Assembly: GCF_030463535.1 (NCBI RefSeq)
Contig: NC_132887.1
Coordinates: forward strand, 17,475,358 to 17,539,357
Direction of reading: 5' to 3'
Source: Salminus brasiliensis
Taxonomy: Eukaryota; Chordata; Actinopteri; Characiformes; Bryconidae
DNA length: 64,000 bases
Part shown: one piece after another, positions 46,601-57,239 of the stretch
How positions within the stretch are numbered: position 1 is the first letter of the stretch
Layout of the letters: every line of letters begins with the position of its first letter
The notes under the pieces: generated by a model
Told to the model about the DNA's origin: nothing
The model's database searches: none
What the model saw: the letters and a program-made list of their open reading frames with translations, nothing else
Program-made: the position numbers and the translations under genes

Positions 46601-49600
46601 ACCAAGCACATTTTTTATAGCATAGTATAATTTGAGGTGAAACAATGTTTAACCGTATTTGTGTACATGTCCAAATGTTTGTGGACATCCTTTCTAAAGA
46701 ATACATACAGCTACTTTAACTTGCAGCCATTGCGGACACAGATGTTCATATACATACACACAGCTTGTCTAGTCCCCGTAGAGAAGTACTGCCAATAAAA
46801 TAGGACACTCTGGAGCAAATAAGCACGACCTTATTGGCACCATGCCCAATGCCAGGCATGGGCTAAAGTGGTGTTAAAGCCCCCAAGATTAAGCTGTGGA
46901 AGTGTTCTCCAGAACCATGGTACTCCATCTAATATTTTTGGGATGAGGTAGGGTGGTGATCATTCAACATTTTCTTGTTGCTGAATGCCACTGAACACAA
47001 TCACATCTTCACAGTAATGCTTTAAAAAAATCTAGTACAAAGACAGTAGAGACAATTACACCAACAAAGGCAGGATAAACTCTATTTAATCCCCTTTTAT
47101 TTCACAAGAACCAATAAAGGAGTAGGTGTCCCAATACTTTTGCCCATCTACCCTTCAACTCCTCAGAAAAACCTCAACCGAACACCACTGCTACTCCGCC
47201 ATTAGGGCTGCATAGGCATCATAAAAGTTTGAAAATTCAAGACCAACTGTGACTAAGGATGGGACATTGGCCATCCATAACTGTTGCCATTATCACTATT
47301 GCAGGAGCTGCTGGGACAACCGGCAGTCCCAAGTACTGAACTGGAAAGGAAGTGTATGAATGTGAGCATACTGGATGACACCAAACAATCAATGTTGTTC
47401 TACTCTGCTGTACACACTACAAATATATATATATATATAATAACCCGCAGCGGCACAGCGAAATCAAGGCGTGCTGCAAGACATATCTATCAGTCGCTGT
47501 TCTTCTTACCTTCATCTGCATGGCCTGAAGCTCCTGGTAGCTGCCCTGGGCTTTGGCTTGCATGACGCTCATCTCTTTCTCCATGGCAACCCGCTGGTCC
47601 CGCAGCACAGCCTCCGCACGGCCGATCTTCTGCTTTTCTGCCTGCAGCTCCTAGATTACCACACGTGCACAGAGCAAAGCAAAATCCCATTCAGCAGTCA
47701 CAAAAGCACTGATGCAATGACATGTATTTTGTTTTTATCATTACTGTAATAGGAGTTTTGCATGACAGACACAAAGCAATGGGGCTGTGGGCAAAGTCCC
47801 AAAGTTCCCAAAGTAAAAATAAATTACTATATGAACACAGAACCAGAGTGAAATATTGCACTCTGAAGTCATGTGCACATGGGATGTATTTAAAGTCACG
47901 AAACAGGGAGATACAAAAGTGAAGAGTTGAACTCTGGCTGACTAACTTTTTTTAAGTAGAGAGCAGAGTTCAACTCTCACTCTGATCTTTATGACAGCTT
48001 TAGCAAGAGTGCAACAGACCTGAGAAAATAAACACACCATTTCAATATGCATGTACTCAATTTCCATAAAGTCCAAGCATTAAAGAGGCCCTAGAATGTC
48101 AAACTGCAGTTTTCATGGCATAGTTGCATAATGAGAGTTCAGTATATGGAACTGACAAACCATGAACCTCAAATACTGTTGTGTCCTCTTTTCAAAGAAA
48201 ATCTGGCATAACCAAATCAGGGCTGAAAAACAAGCTAATTTCAGAAACTGTTACGTAACAGTCTTCATTCGTTATATTTACACCCCCGAAACTTACATAA
48301 ACCCAGCCCACTAGTGAAAGTCAAAGCTGGCAACAGTAAACAATAACCGCGATTTCAGAAGAATATGGTGTTGTTGGTACTGGAGAGCAGATCACCACCA
48401 CCAGACTCTGCTGGTTATGGGAATACAGGTCTTGTGAACCAGGCTAGGGCTGGGCAACTCTTCAGCTTGTTAACAGTACATACCACTGAGAGGACACAAA
48501 GAACAACACTGTAATTATCAAATCGTTTTGTACAGTGTCAAAACTATGCAATAACATGCGTCTTCTGCAAGCTTTTGTTGGTGTTGTAAACCAGCCAAAA
48601 AGGTAGAGCTCATATGTTTCACAGTTAAACCATGGACATTATAACTTGTGCCTAAGCAAATGAAGTTAGACACTGGTCAATCATACATTTAAGTGTGTTA
48701 GAGTGAACTACCTGGCTGAGCTGTTTGACTTTGTCTTTAGCGATGGAGGCTTCTTCCTGCAGAGTATTGAGAAGGCGCTCTTTCTCTGCCAGCTGCTGAG
48801 CAGAGGGTTCAAACTTGGCTGCAGACTGGGGACAGAATGTGACAAAATTGAAGGAAGTGAGAAAAGGGACAAGAGAGAAAGATAAGGAATGTGCTGAAAG
48901 TGAACATCTCTCACCTTATACCAGTTGTCCAGGGCGTTGGGGCTCTTATCACGGAGCAGCGAGACCACAGAGACTACATCAGCATCAGACAACACCAACC
49001 CACCCAGACTGGCCATCAGCTCTTTCAGCTTCACCCCGGCGTTCTCTGCACACAGACATATTGCCACAAGACATGTGTCAGCCCACTGTTGATGATAGTC
49101 TGATATACTGATTACACTGTACAAGTACCTGCAAAAAATAACCTGTGGCCTTAATTATACTCAGCCTTGCCTGTTAGATACGGCGATAGGACACATTTAG
49201 TCTGGTGAAGGACACAAAGACGAGACAATTGAGGGCATAATATGTAGACCATATGAGATAAGGACAGGACAGTAAATGAGCCGCACAGCTAAGAATTGCA
49301 GAGTGTCACTGAAAGCAGGACAGCAATCAAGAGAGACAAAAATGAATGCTAGCAACTCTGCCTGGACCTGAATCCAATTACGGCAGGCCATGACTCAATC
49401 TGATCACTATAGCTGTATCACTGTAGAGGAGCACCTTTGTCAGTTTCGTTCTTCTGTTTCTTGCCATGTTTGGTGGGCATAGGAGCTGGAGCATCATCAT
49501 TCGGGCTGCTCTGGTGGTTGGCTGGAGAGTCAGTCTGGCTCACAGGAGAAGACTGGACCTGAGCCTCATCAGCTAAAGAGTGATAGAGAAACAAGCAAAA

Positions 49601-52600
49601 TCAATGCTCAAGGATGTTTTTGTATCAAGTGTGTTATGAGTTTTTTTTTAGGAAGGTGTTCATTACAGAGGTTCACTGGTCTACACTGGCACGTTTATTG
49701 CTCTGTACCACTCAACAGTCATCATTGCTCTCTGGCATCAATGGCTCCTAGGGCCCCACGCTTGGAGGCACTCAATGTCCATTTAAAAGTCCATTCTAGG
49801 TGCACCTTCACTACATCTCAAAGTTTCCGAGACACTACCACCCTTCCCCTGAACCCTATTATCATGCTTTTTTGGACATCAGCGAAACTGCATTCTTTGC
49901 CCGGACTGGTCATCATGCAAACCCAGTCACGTTGCACCAGTGATGCCCCGGGTAGGAGTTCATTTTAAACCAGGGGTGATCATAATATTCTGATATGACA
50001 GACAGTGGACGAAAAAAGGAAGCATCTGAAAACTACCAAATTAGTGGGATGTTATAGAGCCGCTGTTTGCAAAGGTGCACCAAGAATGGACTTGTGGCAA
50101 CACCGCGTGCATCCCAACGACATAACATTGGTACCAAAAGGGAACAATGACTCTGGTGAGTGGTGCAGAGTAATCAGCGTACCACTGTAGACCAGTTAAC
50201 CTCTATAATAAACAGAAAAACACAGATCATGCCACATCTCAATCAAGCCAAAGGGGATTATTCAAACTATCAGAAGGTGGACATAAATAATCGGACATGA
50301 CCTAAACCTTGGCCACAATTCTGAAGTTTTTTCTTATTCTAATGTTTATTTCTTAACAACAGAAGTCTCGGTTCTATTGATCAAAAACAACTAGACCTGG
50401 CCAGACCCATAGCTGTGGTATAAATGTGCCTTTTGTAAAACAGAATACCAGTGACAGCAGCCTCTGTTTTCTGCTTCTTGTTCTTTCTCCGGCCGCTGCC
50501 GGTGGAGGCGGCAGGCGCAGCCACAGGCAAGACAGTAGCAGGAACAGCTCCATCTTGCTGTTTGTGCTCAGCCAGGACATGCTCTTCCTTTTTCACCACA
50601 ACGGGAGACTGGTCAGGCTTCACCTCAGCTGGATGCTCTTCTGCAGCACACAAAAGCACAATTACAGTTCAAGTCTTCACAGATAATATAGATAACAGAA
50701 AATATTTGAGTATCTCGAAGTGTGAAACCTCACACTGCAGTGGTCTATATAAGGGGTCTGTGGTGAATACTTTACCCCTCAGTGTGCACTATAAATAAAT
50801 ATTTGATCTGATTAAGAAGACGAGGCAGAATGCTTTGCCATGGACACTAATGAGTGATTGTGGGCAGTGTGACGTGAAGAGCCTCAGGGATACTGCCAAC
50901 CCTCTCCTACTTCTAGTAGCGTCCTTTTCCTACTACAACTACTAGTGACACACATGCACACACACTGAATCACACAGACCACAGACTGCTACTGAGTTTG
51001 TGCCAATTCAAGAGAGCTGCTATTAGCTGGCTTCACTTGGTTGTATTTTGGGTTGTGTCAGCAGTAACTACAGGCACGAGTAAAAGTCTGCCATGAACTG
51101 AAGAAGCTGAGCAATGGAGTCAAGACCCCCCCCCCTCCTCCTCCAAAGGGAGCCATTATGTTTGTTATTACCCTGGGCACTTCCATTCTTTGTAAGTCAT
51201 GTTACCATTTTTGGTTTAACTATTCAGCACAGACACTGCTTCCATTGTTTGCCACTTGCCAGGCTTACATGTGTTGCAAAATTAACATTATGCTTTTGAG
51301 AGTGCCAAGAACAAGGACCCTGAGGATTGGTTACCAGACCCTCCTGCCTCAAACACCCAACACTGAAGGCAACAGTTGAATGGTTGAGGTAGAGTCGATT
51401 AGGGCTGGAGGTTCATTTCCAGGAGCAAGGTTGGTAATCATGGACCTATATAACTTCATGCAAAAACCTTATCGCCAAAAGACATATCACCAAAACTGCA
51501 ACTTTATCTCTCAATGGAGGTCAATGTAAATGTAAGAAATGGAGCATTACCACATCTCTATTCATCATAAAACTTGAACAATGTTATGGCAGATTAATAT
51601 GGCATTTTAAAAACCTAAACATAATTTAAGGGTTTGCGTGCCAGCAGATTATAGACATCTAAAACAGCCCCTTTAAGATAATCTAATGGTGATTAAACTG
51701 TAAGGAGTTGCGTGCGAGTCAATATCCTGATTAAAGTCGATGGAGTCATTTATCTGCAAGAGACATATTACAATTCCCAAAAACTACTGGGTAAGCTAAT
51801 GTGTGAACAGAATTCTTTGGGGACTGTTTTGGTGCAGTTTTTAAGTTTAGCTTTGGAGAGTAAAAAACCACTGAGAAATCCAATTGCAATTGTGATTTTT
51901 GATGCTTAATACAAAATTTTGCACTGTTCTCCTTTTCCATGACATACCTACTAGAAGCAGACTGTATCTGCCCAGTATCATTAATTTCCCTCCCATCTTG
52001 GATACAAGGAGTGCATTATTAATAGCATTATAGCAAAATAATGTTGTGCCTTGTTTTAATAGAAGATTTTTAATGTTTCAAAAGAGAGAGAGAAATCAAG
52101 TGAAAGTGTGTTGTATAGACTCCTAAATAAAGAAGCTTTTGACTGTTCATGCTTAAGAAATCATGCCCTGTTTGTCTACACTTTTATAGCAAGTATGTAG
52201 ACATGCATGTTGGTAAAATGCCACGCAAGAGCTGCATGTGTAAATGACGAAAGGTTCAAACAGCACCACTGAAGTTATCCTGGTAAAGCTTTGGGTTTTG
52301 AGCATGAAAGGGGCAATCTTCATGAGGAGGCACACTTTGTACGCAGTGCAGCAAGCCTGAGATCAGAATCCTTCACTGTCACACACCCTAAAAGATACAC
52401 GCCCAAACAAGCAAATGCCTAAATTCCTTCACTACTTGGTAATCACTCTGACAGCTACACAGCATTGGCTCCACTAGTAAGATATACGGCCATACACTAG
52501 AACACTGCACAAAAAAAACGCTTACGCTACAAAATGCACCACCAAGCAGCTGCATCAGTTTAAAAGGCTGGACCATGTTTTCACTTTCTGGAAGCTACAG

Positions 52601-53285
52601 CTTCACAGTTATCACACTTTCAGTAGATAAAATAAGTGCACCTTTTTATACATACACTTACAACCAACTTACCAGTTTCACTCTTTTGTTTCTTGGCTTT
52701 CTTCTTGCCAGTCGTCTCGGTTGCAGCTGGGGGGGTGGCTTGTGGCTGCGGTGGGCTCGGCTGCTTGGTGAGGGGCAGGGGCTGCTCTTTACGTCCAGCG
52801 ACAGGCTTCGAGCCGTTGATCTCTGGCTCTTCTGAAGTGACAGGAGGAGGAGCAGGAGAAGCAGAGGCAGCTGTAGCAGCAGCCTTTGCCTTCTTATCCT
52901 TCTTCTTCCTCTCCCTCACCACAGCTGGAGGCTCTGCTTGGACAAGGGTGACCACGGGCGGGGACACAGGCACCTCAGACTCTTCGTCATTAGAGGCAGG
53001 AGTAGTGGCCTCGGACGTATCGAAATCTCGCAGATCTTCCTCCGATTCGCCTCCTCCGCCCCCTCCGCTTCCGCTGCTCTCTTTCTTCTTGTTCTTCTTT
53101 TTCTCGCTCTTTTTGCGGGCATCTGTCTTAACGGGCGGCAGCTTCAGGTCTCGTTTCTGGCGGGCCAGAACTTCGTCATAGGAGGTCTCCTTCATGAAGA
53201 GCCAGAAGAAGAGGAACATGAGGGCGATAACCAGCGATGGTGCCAGGATGAGCAGGTATTGCGAGTCAGCTACGTCGATCGCCAT
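29479..53285 (-). CDS. ktn1: kinectin 1 (35 coding exons)
   Basis: Kinectin is an integral ER-membrane protein with a long cytosolic coiled coil. It is linked to kinesin-driven vesicle movement, ER shape and translation-factor anchoring. Coding exons in transcript order: 53285-52673, 50640-50449, 49572-49435, 49045-48915, 48825-48712, 47650-47510, 46551-46451, 46330-46186, 46052-45956, 45486-45299, 45187-45119, 45018-44981, 44873-44783, 43876-43808, 43717-43680, 43289-43199, 42122-42054, 41944-41907, 41779-41689, 41211-41102, 40998-40911, 39736-39696, 39580-39490, 38364-38278, 34248-34159, 34078-33962, 33821-33732, 33442-33350, 32946-32878, 32614-32531, 31804-31721, 30773-30690, 30561-30469, 30116-30006, 29496-29479. 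They total 3804 nt, giving 1267 residues and TAA with phase kept throughout. The human protein has about 1357 residues. Visible are an N-terminal membrane anchor (about residues 9-31), lysine-rich stretches, then heptad coiled coil to the end. KTN1 neighbours PELI2 in humans as well. Homology to RRBP1 is the main alternative, but KETSYDEVL and QENGILRDAV favour kinectin. Confidence 0.95.
34953..35000. repeat. (TAAA)n simple repeat
   Basis: AT-rich tract of AATAA/TAAA units, most regular at about 34978-34998. Confidence 0.9.
35070..36130 (+). mobile_element. degraded Tc1-like DNA transposon
   Basis: Begins TACAGTGGCATGCAAAGG, a terminal sequence known from fish Tc1-like elements. On the plus strand a broken transposase reading includes TGCTTTGGGAATGTGTTGCA, then LQQDKFPKHT (near 35716-35745), a variant of the conserved QQDNDPKHT catalytic-domain motif, then GGGGGTGTTACCAAGTACTGACCATG downstream of the coding part. 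The N-terminal DNA-binding half is largely gone and there are many stops, so the element is inactive. The right terminus is poorly preserved. Confidence 0.75.
36573..36660. repeat. A-rich low-complexity tract
   Basis: AAAT, AAAC and homopolymer A units in a ktn1 intron. Confidence 0.9.
39490..39736 (-). CDS. ktn1: ktn1 repeat module E lacking its 69-nt exon
   Basis: Exons 39736-39696 (41 nt, QMASAVSSQKLLA) and 39580-39490 (91 nt, ITEKDKQLSDVQAELLEL...) form the last module. The expected leading 69-nt exon was not found between 39737 and 40910. Its absence keeps the frame because such exons are phase 0 at both ends. Confidence 0.9.
39961..40598. mobile_element. palindromic (fold-back) DNA element
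   Basis: Left edge TACACCGGCCGGCCACTTTA with ATTAAAACCACCTGCTTG; right edge AGGAGGTGGTTTTAATGAAG ending CAGTGTATT. The termini are inverted, and interior pieces such as ACAAGGTGGACCAACTAGG, TTAAAAACTCCAGCAGCA and GAATGACCCACCACCC are typical of an element I know from otophysan fish genomes. No transposase is encoded. It sits in the ktn1 intron between the 88-nt and 41-nt exons. Confidence 0.75.
40911..41211 (-). CDS. ktn1: ktn1 repeat module D with fused first two exons
   Basis: Exon 41211-41102 is 110 nt, which equals 69+41. Its sequence divides at residue 23 into a first part (NLERQLETLAAELAEV...) and a second (NSTATTQLLEFQT), so it looks like two module exons joined without an intron. Exon 40998-40911 is 88 nt, one codon shorter than the usual 91, and encodes LTTKDQELQRLQKVV. 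Donors and phases are consistent (TT|A split leucine). Confidence 0.92.
41689..42122 (-). CDS. ktn1: ktn1 repeat module C (69+38+91-nt exon triplet)
   Basis: Exons 42122-42054 (TIREENESLKRHVEALQQQ...), 41944-41907 (KQSGTTLEELQRQ) and 41779-41689 (VQEKNEKIQSVEESLESAL...). The sizes and phases are identical to modules A and B. EENESLK and the VEES pattern match the middle of the kinectin coiled coil. Confidence 0.95.
42551..42700. repeat. hairpin MITE-like inverted repeat
   Basis: TTGGTTCCATAAAAAACTAT with GAATAGAGATGTG on the left is mirrored by CACATCTCTATGACGACC and ATTTATGGAACCAG on the right. About 40 nt on each side can pair around a loop of roughly 60-70 nt. The element lies in a ktn1 intron and is palindromic enough to form a stem in RNA or DNA. 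Confidence 0.65.
43199..43876 (-). CDS. ktn1: ktn1 repeat module B (69+38+91-nt exon triplet)
   Basis: Exons 43876-43808 (AIHNENLALKAELQNLQ...), 43717-43680 (TSSQVAVDQLKQ) and 43289-43199 (LQEKEEKIKTVEVLLEAGL...). The unit is again 66 residues with the same phases. The donor of the 38-nt exon is made by the first GT units of a (GT)n microsatellite on the transcribed strand. Confidence 0.95.
43607..43679. repeat. (CA)n microsatellite abutting a ktn1 splice donor
   Basis: About 36 perfect CA units on the plus strand, (GT)n in the ktn1 transcript. The tract begins at the very base that follows the 38-nt exon 43680-43717, so the first GT is the splice donor. Confidence 0.97.
44783..45187 (-). 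CDS. ktn1: ktn1 repeat module A (69+38+91-nt exon triplet)
   Basis: Exons 45187-45119, 45018-44981 and 44873-44783 encode 23 residues (DLMNENKTLQVQIESL...), 13 residues with a split codon (ANTVSHFEELQKL) and 30 residues (LAEKELQRKSLEDSL...). Together they form a 66-residue coiled-coil unit. The same exon sizes and phases recur in the two modules that follow. The donor of the 91-nt exon, CAG|GTGTGG, is non-consensus. Confidence 0.94.
45299..47650 (-). CDS. ktn1: ktn1 coding exons 6-10: proximal coiled coil
   Basis: Exons 47650-47510 (141 nt), 46551-46451 (101), 46330-46186 (145), 46052-45956 (97) and 45486-45299 (188). They encode heptad-rich sequence with strong kinectin signatures: YQELQAMQMK, QQENGILRDAVSS, QSAELNKLRSEYSSL, KRRWEELQSYL and HSSLTDTMVSKEQVEQ. 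Exon ends interlock by phase (1, 2 and 0) without a shift. The 145-nt exon ends CTCGAG|GTGCTC, a weak donor supported by homology. Confidence 0.94.
46664..47150 (-). mobile_element. MITE copy (CACTATAT family), reverse orientation
   Basis: Starts with TGTCCAAATGTTTGTGGAC and ends with GTGTCCCAATACTTTTGCCC. Internal matches include GCTTGTCTAGTCCCCGTAGA and GGTGATCATTCAACAT. It is a nearly full-length copy in the ktn1 intron between 47510 and 46551, reversed with respect to the copy at 59865-60376. Confidence 0.8.
47421..47442. repeat. short (TA)n tract
   Basis: About ten TA units in a ktn1 intron. Confidence 0.9.
48090..48400. repeat. dispersed repeat, copy 3 (reverse)
   Basis: AAATCTGGCATAACCAAA followed by CAGGGCTGAAAAACAAGC is a diverged reverse complement of the motif shared by 120-520 and 18780-19350. 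The rest of this 1-kb ktn1 intron shows nothing recognisable. Confidence 0.35.
48712..50640 (-). CDS. ktn1: ktn1 coding exons 2-5: low-complexity linker and start of coiled coil
   Basis: Exons 50640-50449 (192 nt), 49572-49435 (138 nt), 49045-48915 (131 nt) and 48825-48712 (114 nt). The first two encode Pro/Ala/Ser-rich linker ending in basic KKQK motifs (RRKNKKQKTEA, GKKQKNETDKE), a pattern repeated from the first coding exon. The third encodes a folded-looking block, VKLKELMASLGGLVLSDAD, corresponding to the kinectin segment just before the coiled coil. The fourth starts heptad-like sequence (QQLAEKERLLNTLQEE). The donor of the 138-nt exon is the weak G|GTGCTC. Confidence 0.93.
49573..50448 (-). 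other. ktn1: ktn1 intron, unrecognised content
   Basis: An intron of nearly 900 bp. Plus-strand ORFs at 49636-49968 (110 codons) and 50005-50190 lie in it, but neither resembles a family. The middle part reads like old transposon DNA without definable ends. Confidence 0.5.
50641..52672 (-). other. ktn1: ktn1 intron between coding exons 1 and 2
   Basis: About 2 kb of AT-rich DNA with a C-run near 51127-51135. I see no gene, RNA or clear mobile element in it. Confidence 0.7.
52673..53285 (-). CDS. ktn1: ktn1 first coding exon: membrane anchor and basic region
   Basis: A 613-nt exon encoding 204 residues plus one base. The start ATG at 53283-53285 has a strong context (A at -3, G at +4) and lies one base after an acceptor CAG, so the leader is spliced. 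MAIDVADSQ is followed by a single hydrophobic segment (YLLILAPSLVIALMFLFFW), an uncleaved signal anchor. FMKETSYDEVLARQKR comes next, then lysine runs (KKSEKKKNKKK), a glycine run near residue 90, acidic patches, and another basic cluster (RERKKKDKKAK) before the GKKKAKKQKSET end. The basic blocks match the ribosome- and translation-factor-associated face of this family. Confidence 0.95.
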
Positions 53286-53690
53286 TCTGGACAAATGAAA
53301 AAGACGAATGGAGAGAAAAGTAAGCAAACACAGCAGAACTGCACAGACCGTGCCAGCCTAAAGAACTCGGACAGTGAAGATGGGCTGATACGGCATTTCT
53401 AGGACACGAGCAATGTCTGATAATTGATACGATTGGGACCAGTAACCACACCAGACAGCATTCATTTTACCTAAATTAAGACCATGCTTACTGGTTGCTA
53501 AGCAGAACTCTAAATATCTGTTACTAAACTACCATTGCCTCTATAACGTTAGCGAAGCATCAAAAGCAGTCTGAAATAAAGACCTTTGTGGAAAAACTCC
53601 TCAATTCCATTGACCTAATTTTCCACTCTACACTTTACCGTGCCTACTTCAGAGTTCTGACTCAGTCCAACGATCTCGTCTGTCTATTCT

Positions 53691-53692
<2 letters not shown>

Positions 53693-53743
<51 letters not shown>
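53693..53743. repeat. (CA)n microsatellite
   Basis: About 25 perfect CA units in the ktn1 5' intron. Confidence 0.97.
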
Positions 53744-53745
<2 letters not shown>

Positions 53746-54470
53746 TCCTCTAATTCACACTACTCCCACCTTTTTGCCGTCTTCCCAGAGGGTCCCCTTT
53801 CCTTCTTGCGCTCAGTGATGTGATCCAATTAGGCTATGTGCTGAACACAGTAATCTGGGTTTGCCCACTGAATCTGAACTAAATACAATCCCAGCTGAGC
53901 AGTTCACACTGGCCTCAGCTTCAAAATGTGAAGGAAGAAAAGGCTATTAATGCCCATCTACCAAGTGATCAGACTCTCCAGCTTGACTAATATTCATGAG
54001 AGTAGACTTTTTGCTACTAGCCAACAAAACTAATACACTTGGTCGTTTAAAAGTCCTCAGAGACACTCCTCAGTTACTGTACTAATATGATAGGTGTAAA
54101 GAAGAGGGCTCTTAGCAGAGTCAAAAATACTCAAGCATGGAAATGACACCACTGGTGCCTTTGTGGTGAGAGCAGTGAACAGGGTAAGCACAATCCTCAT
54201 CAACTAACACTTGCTCGTTTCTAGTGGTCAATTCATCTGACAACCTAAAGACCATCTAAAACACTGTGTGGGCCCAAAGGCTTTAAGTTACTAAACTGAA
54301 TACAACACCACAAGTCCCTTTAAATTACAGCAACAAATAAAAAAAAAGGTCCTGGGTCAATCTTCTACATTAAAACATTCTCAGAATTGCACCGTGGAGG
54401 AAACGAGACTAATGATTTCCCCTTTTAAATCAATAGGAAGTGACTAAGAGCAGAATGAAATCATCAGACC

Positions 54471-54471
<1 letters not shown>

Positions 54472-54510
<39 letters not shown>
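54472..54510 (+). repeat. poly(A) run of 39 nt
   Basis: A long uninterrupted A tract on the plus strand. It could be the tail of a retroposed copy, but the upstream sequence shows no recognisable SINE or processed gene, so it is listed as a simple repeat. Confidence 0.9.
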
Positions 54511-54513
<3 letters not shown>

Positions 54514-57239
54514 GTCATTGTCTGAACATCTGTCAGGGTTTTGGTGACCACTCGCATTAGAATCACTAAAGAAAAGATCTATAAACGCTGTGCGCTGCAC
54601 CATTTGGCCCGAACCCCTTGTCTCTCCAGCATCTGTCAGGAACAGAGGTGTCAGGAGGGGCCCTTTGCACTGTGCCTGACAGGAGGTCACCCTGTCTAGC
54701 CTGTCCTGTGTGTGAATGCCTGGATAAGCCAACAACCTTATTAATTAGGAATAACGTTCCACAGCACTGCCTCAGCCGGACCTCAAATCAGGATATCCAG
54801 GCTCAACTAGGTTTATCCAACTTAAATGCATATAAGCCTTACTCCAGCCTATGTAACGTCACATTCCCAAGCCAGTGTGAAGTCCTCCCATTTACATTAA
54901 TGTGAGAAACTTTTACATAGCTGCAAGACCCCTAGAAGGCACTAAACCAGAGGTGGGAAACCTTGTAATAACCTGCAGAGTTCAGTGAGGTGTGTTTCCG
55001 CAGAAACAAACACCAAATTCTGTAAAACTCCTATCCTCCAGGGCCAAATCCTGACCAGTTATTGATCAGGCCTGATTGATATACTCACATTTATGGCAGT
55101 GAATTATATTCACACACAAACACTATGGTCTCAGTTGGGGCTGGAGTTTCCACTAAATTCGGTCCAAAGTACACCGAACAGGATAGGGATGGGTGTGGTC
55201 ACTTAGTCATATAATGCGTGCTTGCTTGCTTTCTGAAGCCTGACTCCTTGTTTTGCTCTCGGCCCTGCAGAGAGGAAAGCGAACTCAGAGGCAGATCAAA
55301 CACGAAGTGGCGTGGCCTCGGGATGGATTCCCAAACACACGGTTGAATTCCTACCGGCATGGGAAGTTTCAAAGAGCAGGTCACACCAAATCTGCGAGGT
55401 TGCCCTGTGGCATGGAAATGAGGCGGGAAGACAAAGCTATCGGGCGACTGGCTGCTCGGAATCCGGATGCTTTGCTAGGCCTGCCTGCTTTGAAAAAACA
55501 AGGACGTGTCTCCATGCAACCTGCTCGTGTGTAGACGTGGAAAAGCCTTCAAGAGATGTTCCTTTCTAGTTAGTTCATCTGGTCGTCAGCAGGCACACCT
55601 TATATGAAGCCAAAACCGATGGACTTCAACATAACCTATTAAAGTGCAATTGAAAAAGAGAGAAAAAAAAAAAAAAAGACCCACTGGCATGAAATGATCA
55701 CACTGTGCCAGGAAAGATAGGGGCACTAGATTTGAGTGCTTGTGCTAGAGTGTGAATGAACTTTGCTTCCAATACAAACAAAGCAGTATCAAATCTCACT
55801 CTCTTGAGAACAGGCAAACAATTACTCACTCTACTATGAACACAAGCCCGTGAAATGCAGCACCCCATGAGACATGACCGTACTTCAACATCACCCTAAT
55901 CAGATTTCAAACAGCGTGTGGATCAAGGGTGGGTCATGGTGCTGCAAGTGCAACCTGGTGCAACTTTCTGGGAAATAAAAGCGGACCACCAGTTGGTAAG
56001 ACATCGGACACGTGATCTCCAGCTCCACTGGAGTATTCCTGAGGCGTGCTAACATTCTGCTCATACACAGTTGTCCCTCACGCACGTTTTTAACCAGTTG
56101 CTAAATATCAAGACCTTCGCCTTCGCGTTTCAGGAAAATCAAGGGTCCTCTTTTGCAGAAACCCCTATTTAATAGAATTCGGCTCTCTTCCCTGTCTCTC
56201 AGCTGGGTGTGAAGGCATGTAGTGTTGGCTCACTGAATGATTGAAGTCCCTGCAGTAAGAGAATGGACTGTGAGCAGGCATTAGCAGAAACACGGACTTG
56301 TGGACGCCCTTAGCTCCACCTACACAACTATGAGTACTTATCAACAGTTCCCTTCACAAGGTCTTTGGAGTCACAGGAAGGATATATGAAGTCATGTTCC
56401 TCAGTTTGTCTCGGCTGTAAGTGCTAAATTGTACACACGAAGGGACAACAAAGCGTTGCAGCTTTGAGAAATGTAAAATCGCCTGTCCCTGTCGTTCCTG
56501 CACTGCTGTTGGAATAGCATGCTCCTGTTAACCACGCTATTAAAAGCCACCCCATCATCCTGCTAGGCTAGCTAACTAATCTGTCGCATTTAGAAACGCC
56601 AGACTACTTGACAGACGAAAGAGGCCGGCAAACTAAATGAACTTATGGGCTATTCTTAGGGTACCTCACTAGCTGTGGAAATATCTATAATGATATTACT
56701 GGTGATAACTGAAGAAATGAACCCCAACATCTTGATTTCGTAATATCTAGCTAGCTAGCTAACTAACTACAGCACTGCGGGCACTCGTAGGTAGTCTTAA
56801 GATCATAGTGCTCCTGCTGCCTCTTCTTATTTAGCTAGTGATAGCTTTTACTTTCCTAAATGGCTAAGAAAGCAGAAGATCAGTGATCAAATGCTGTGAT
56901 TTAAGCTCACAAATCCAGCGCAAAGCAGAATACCGCTACAAACTGGGAAGTAAACCCTCGGAGTAAACCCTCACAACCCTCACGACTTATTTAGCACTGT
57001 TTAAGCTAGCAAACGCTACCTAAGCTACGAGACAAGCTAGGTAAGCTAACGTTAGCAGACGCTGTGGGACCGGACATGAGCTCTCAGTGGGCTTGAAATG
57101 ACAGCGTGGTTAACCCGATTAAAAGGCCGGCTACAACACCAAAGCACGTTGGTCGGAGTATGAGGTTAACAGCCCATGTTTTGCTCTAAACTACACACGG
57201 AACACCTCCAAAAACGAGTAAAGACCATCTGAACGCAAA

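Noticed and set aside
49636-50190. Two plus-strand ORFs suggestive of a small gene
   Set aside because: They lie in a ktn1 intron, share no known family, and the sequence reads like decayed mobile DNA.
52636-53181. A 181-codon plus-strand ORF
   Set aside because: It is the antisense shadow of the first ktn1 coding exon; its Ser/Phe/Pro-rich sequence mirrors the lysine and glutamate runs on the real strand.
29479-53285. Assignment to RRBP1 (p180), the ribosome-binding relative of kinectin
   Set aside because: The tandem decapeptide repeat region typical of RRBP1 is absent, the coiled-coil signatures match kinectin, and PELI2 is the neighbour.
54472-54510. Poly(A) run as a sign of a processed pseudogene or SINE
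   Set aside because: No gene-like or tRNA-like sequence was found upstream, and target-site duplication could not be seen.
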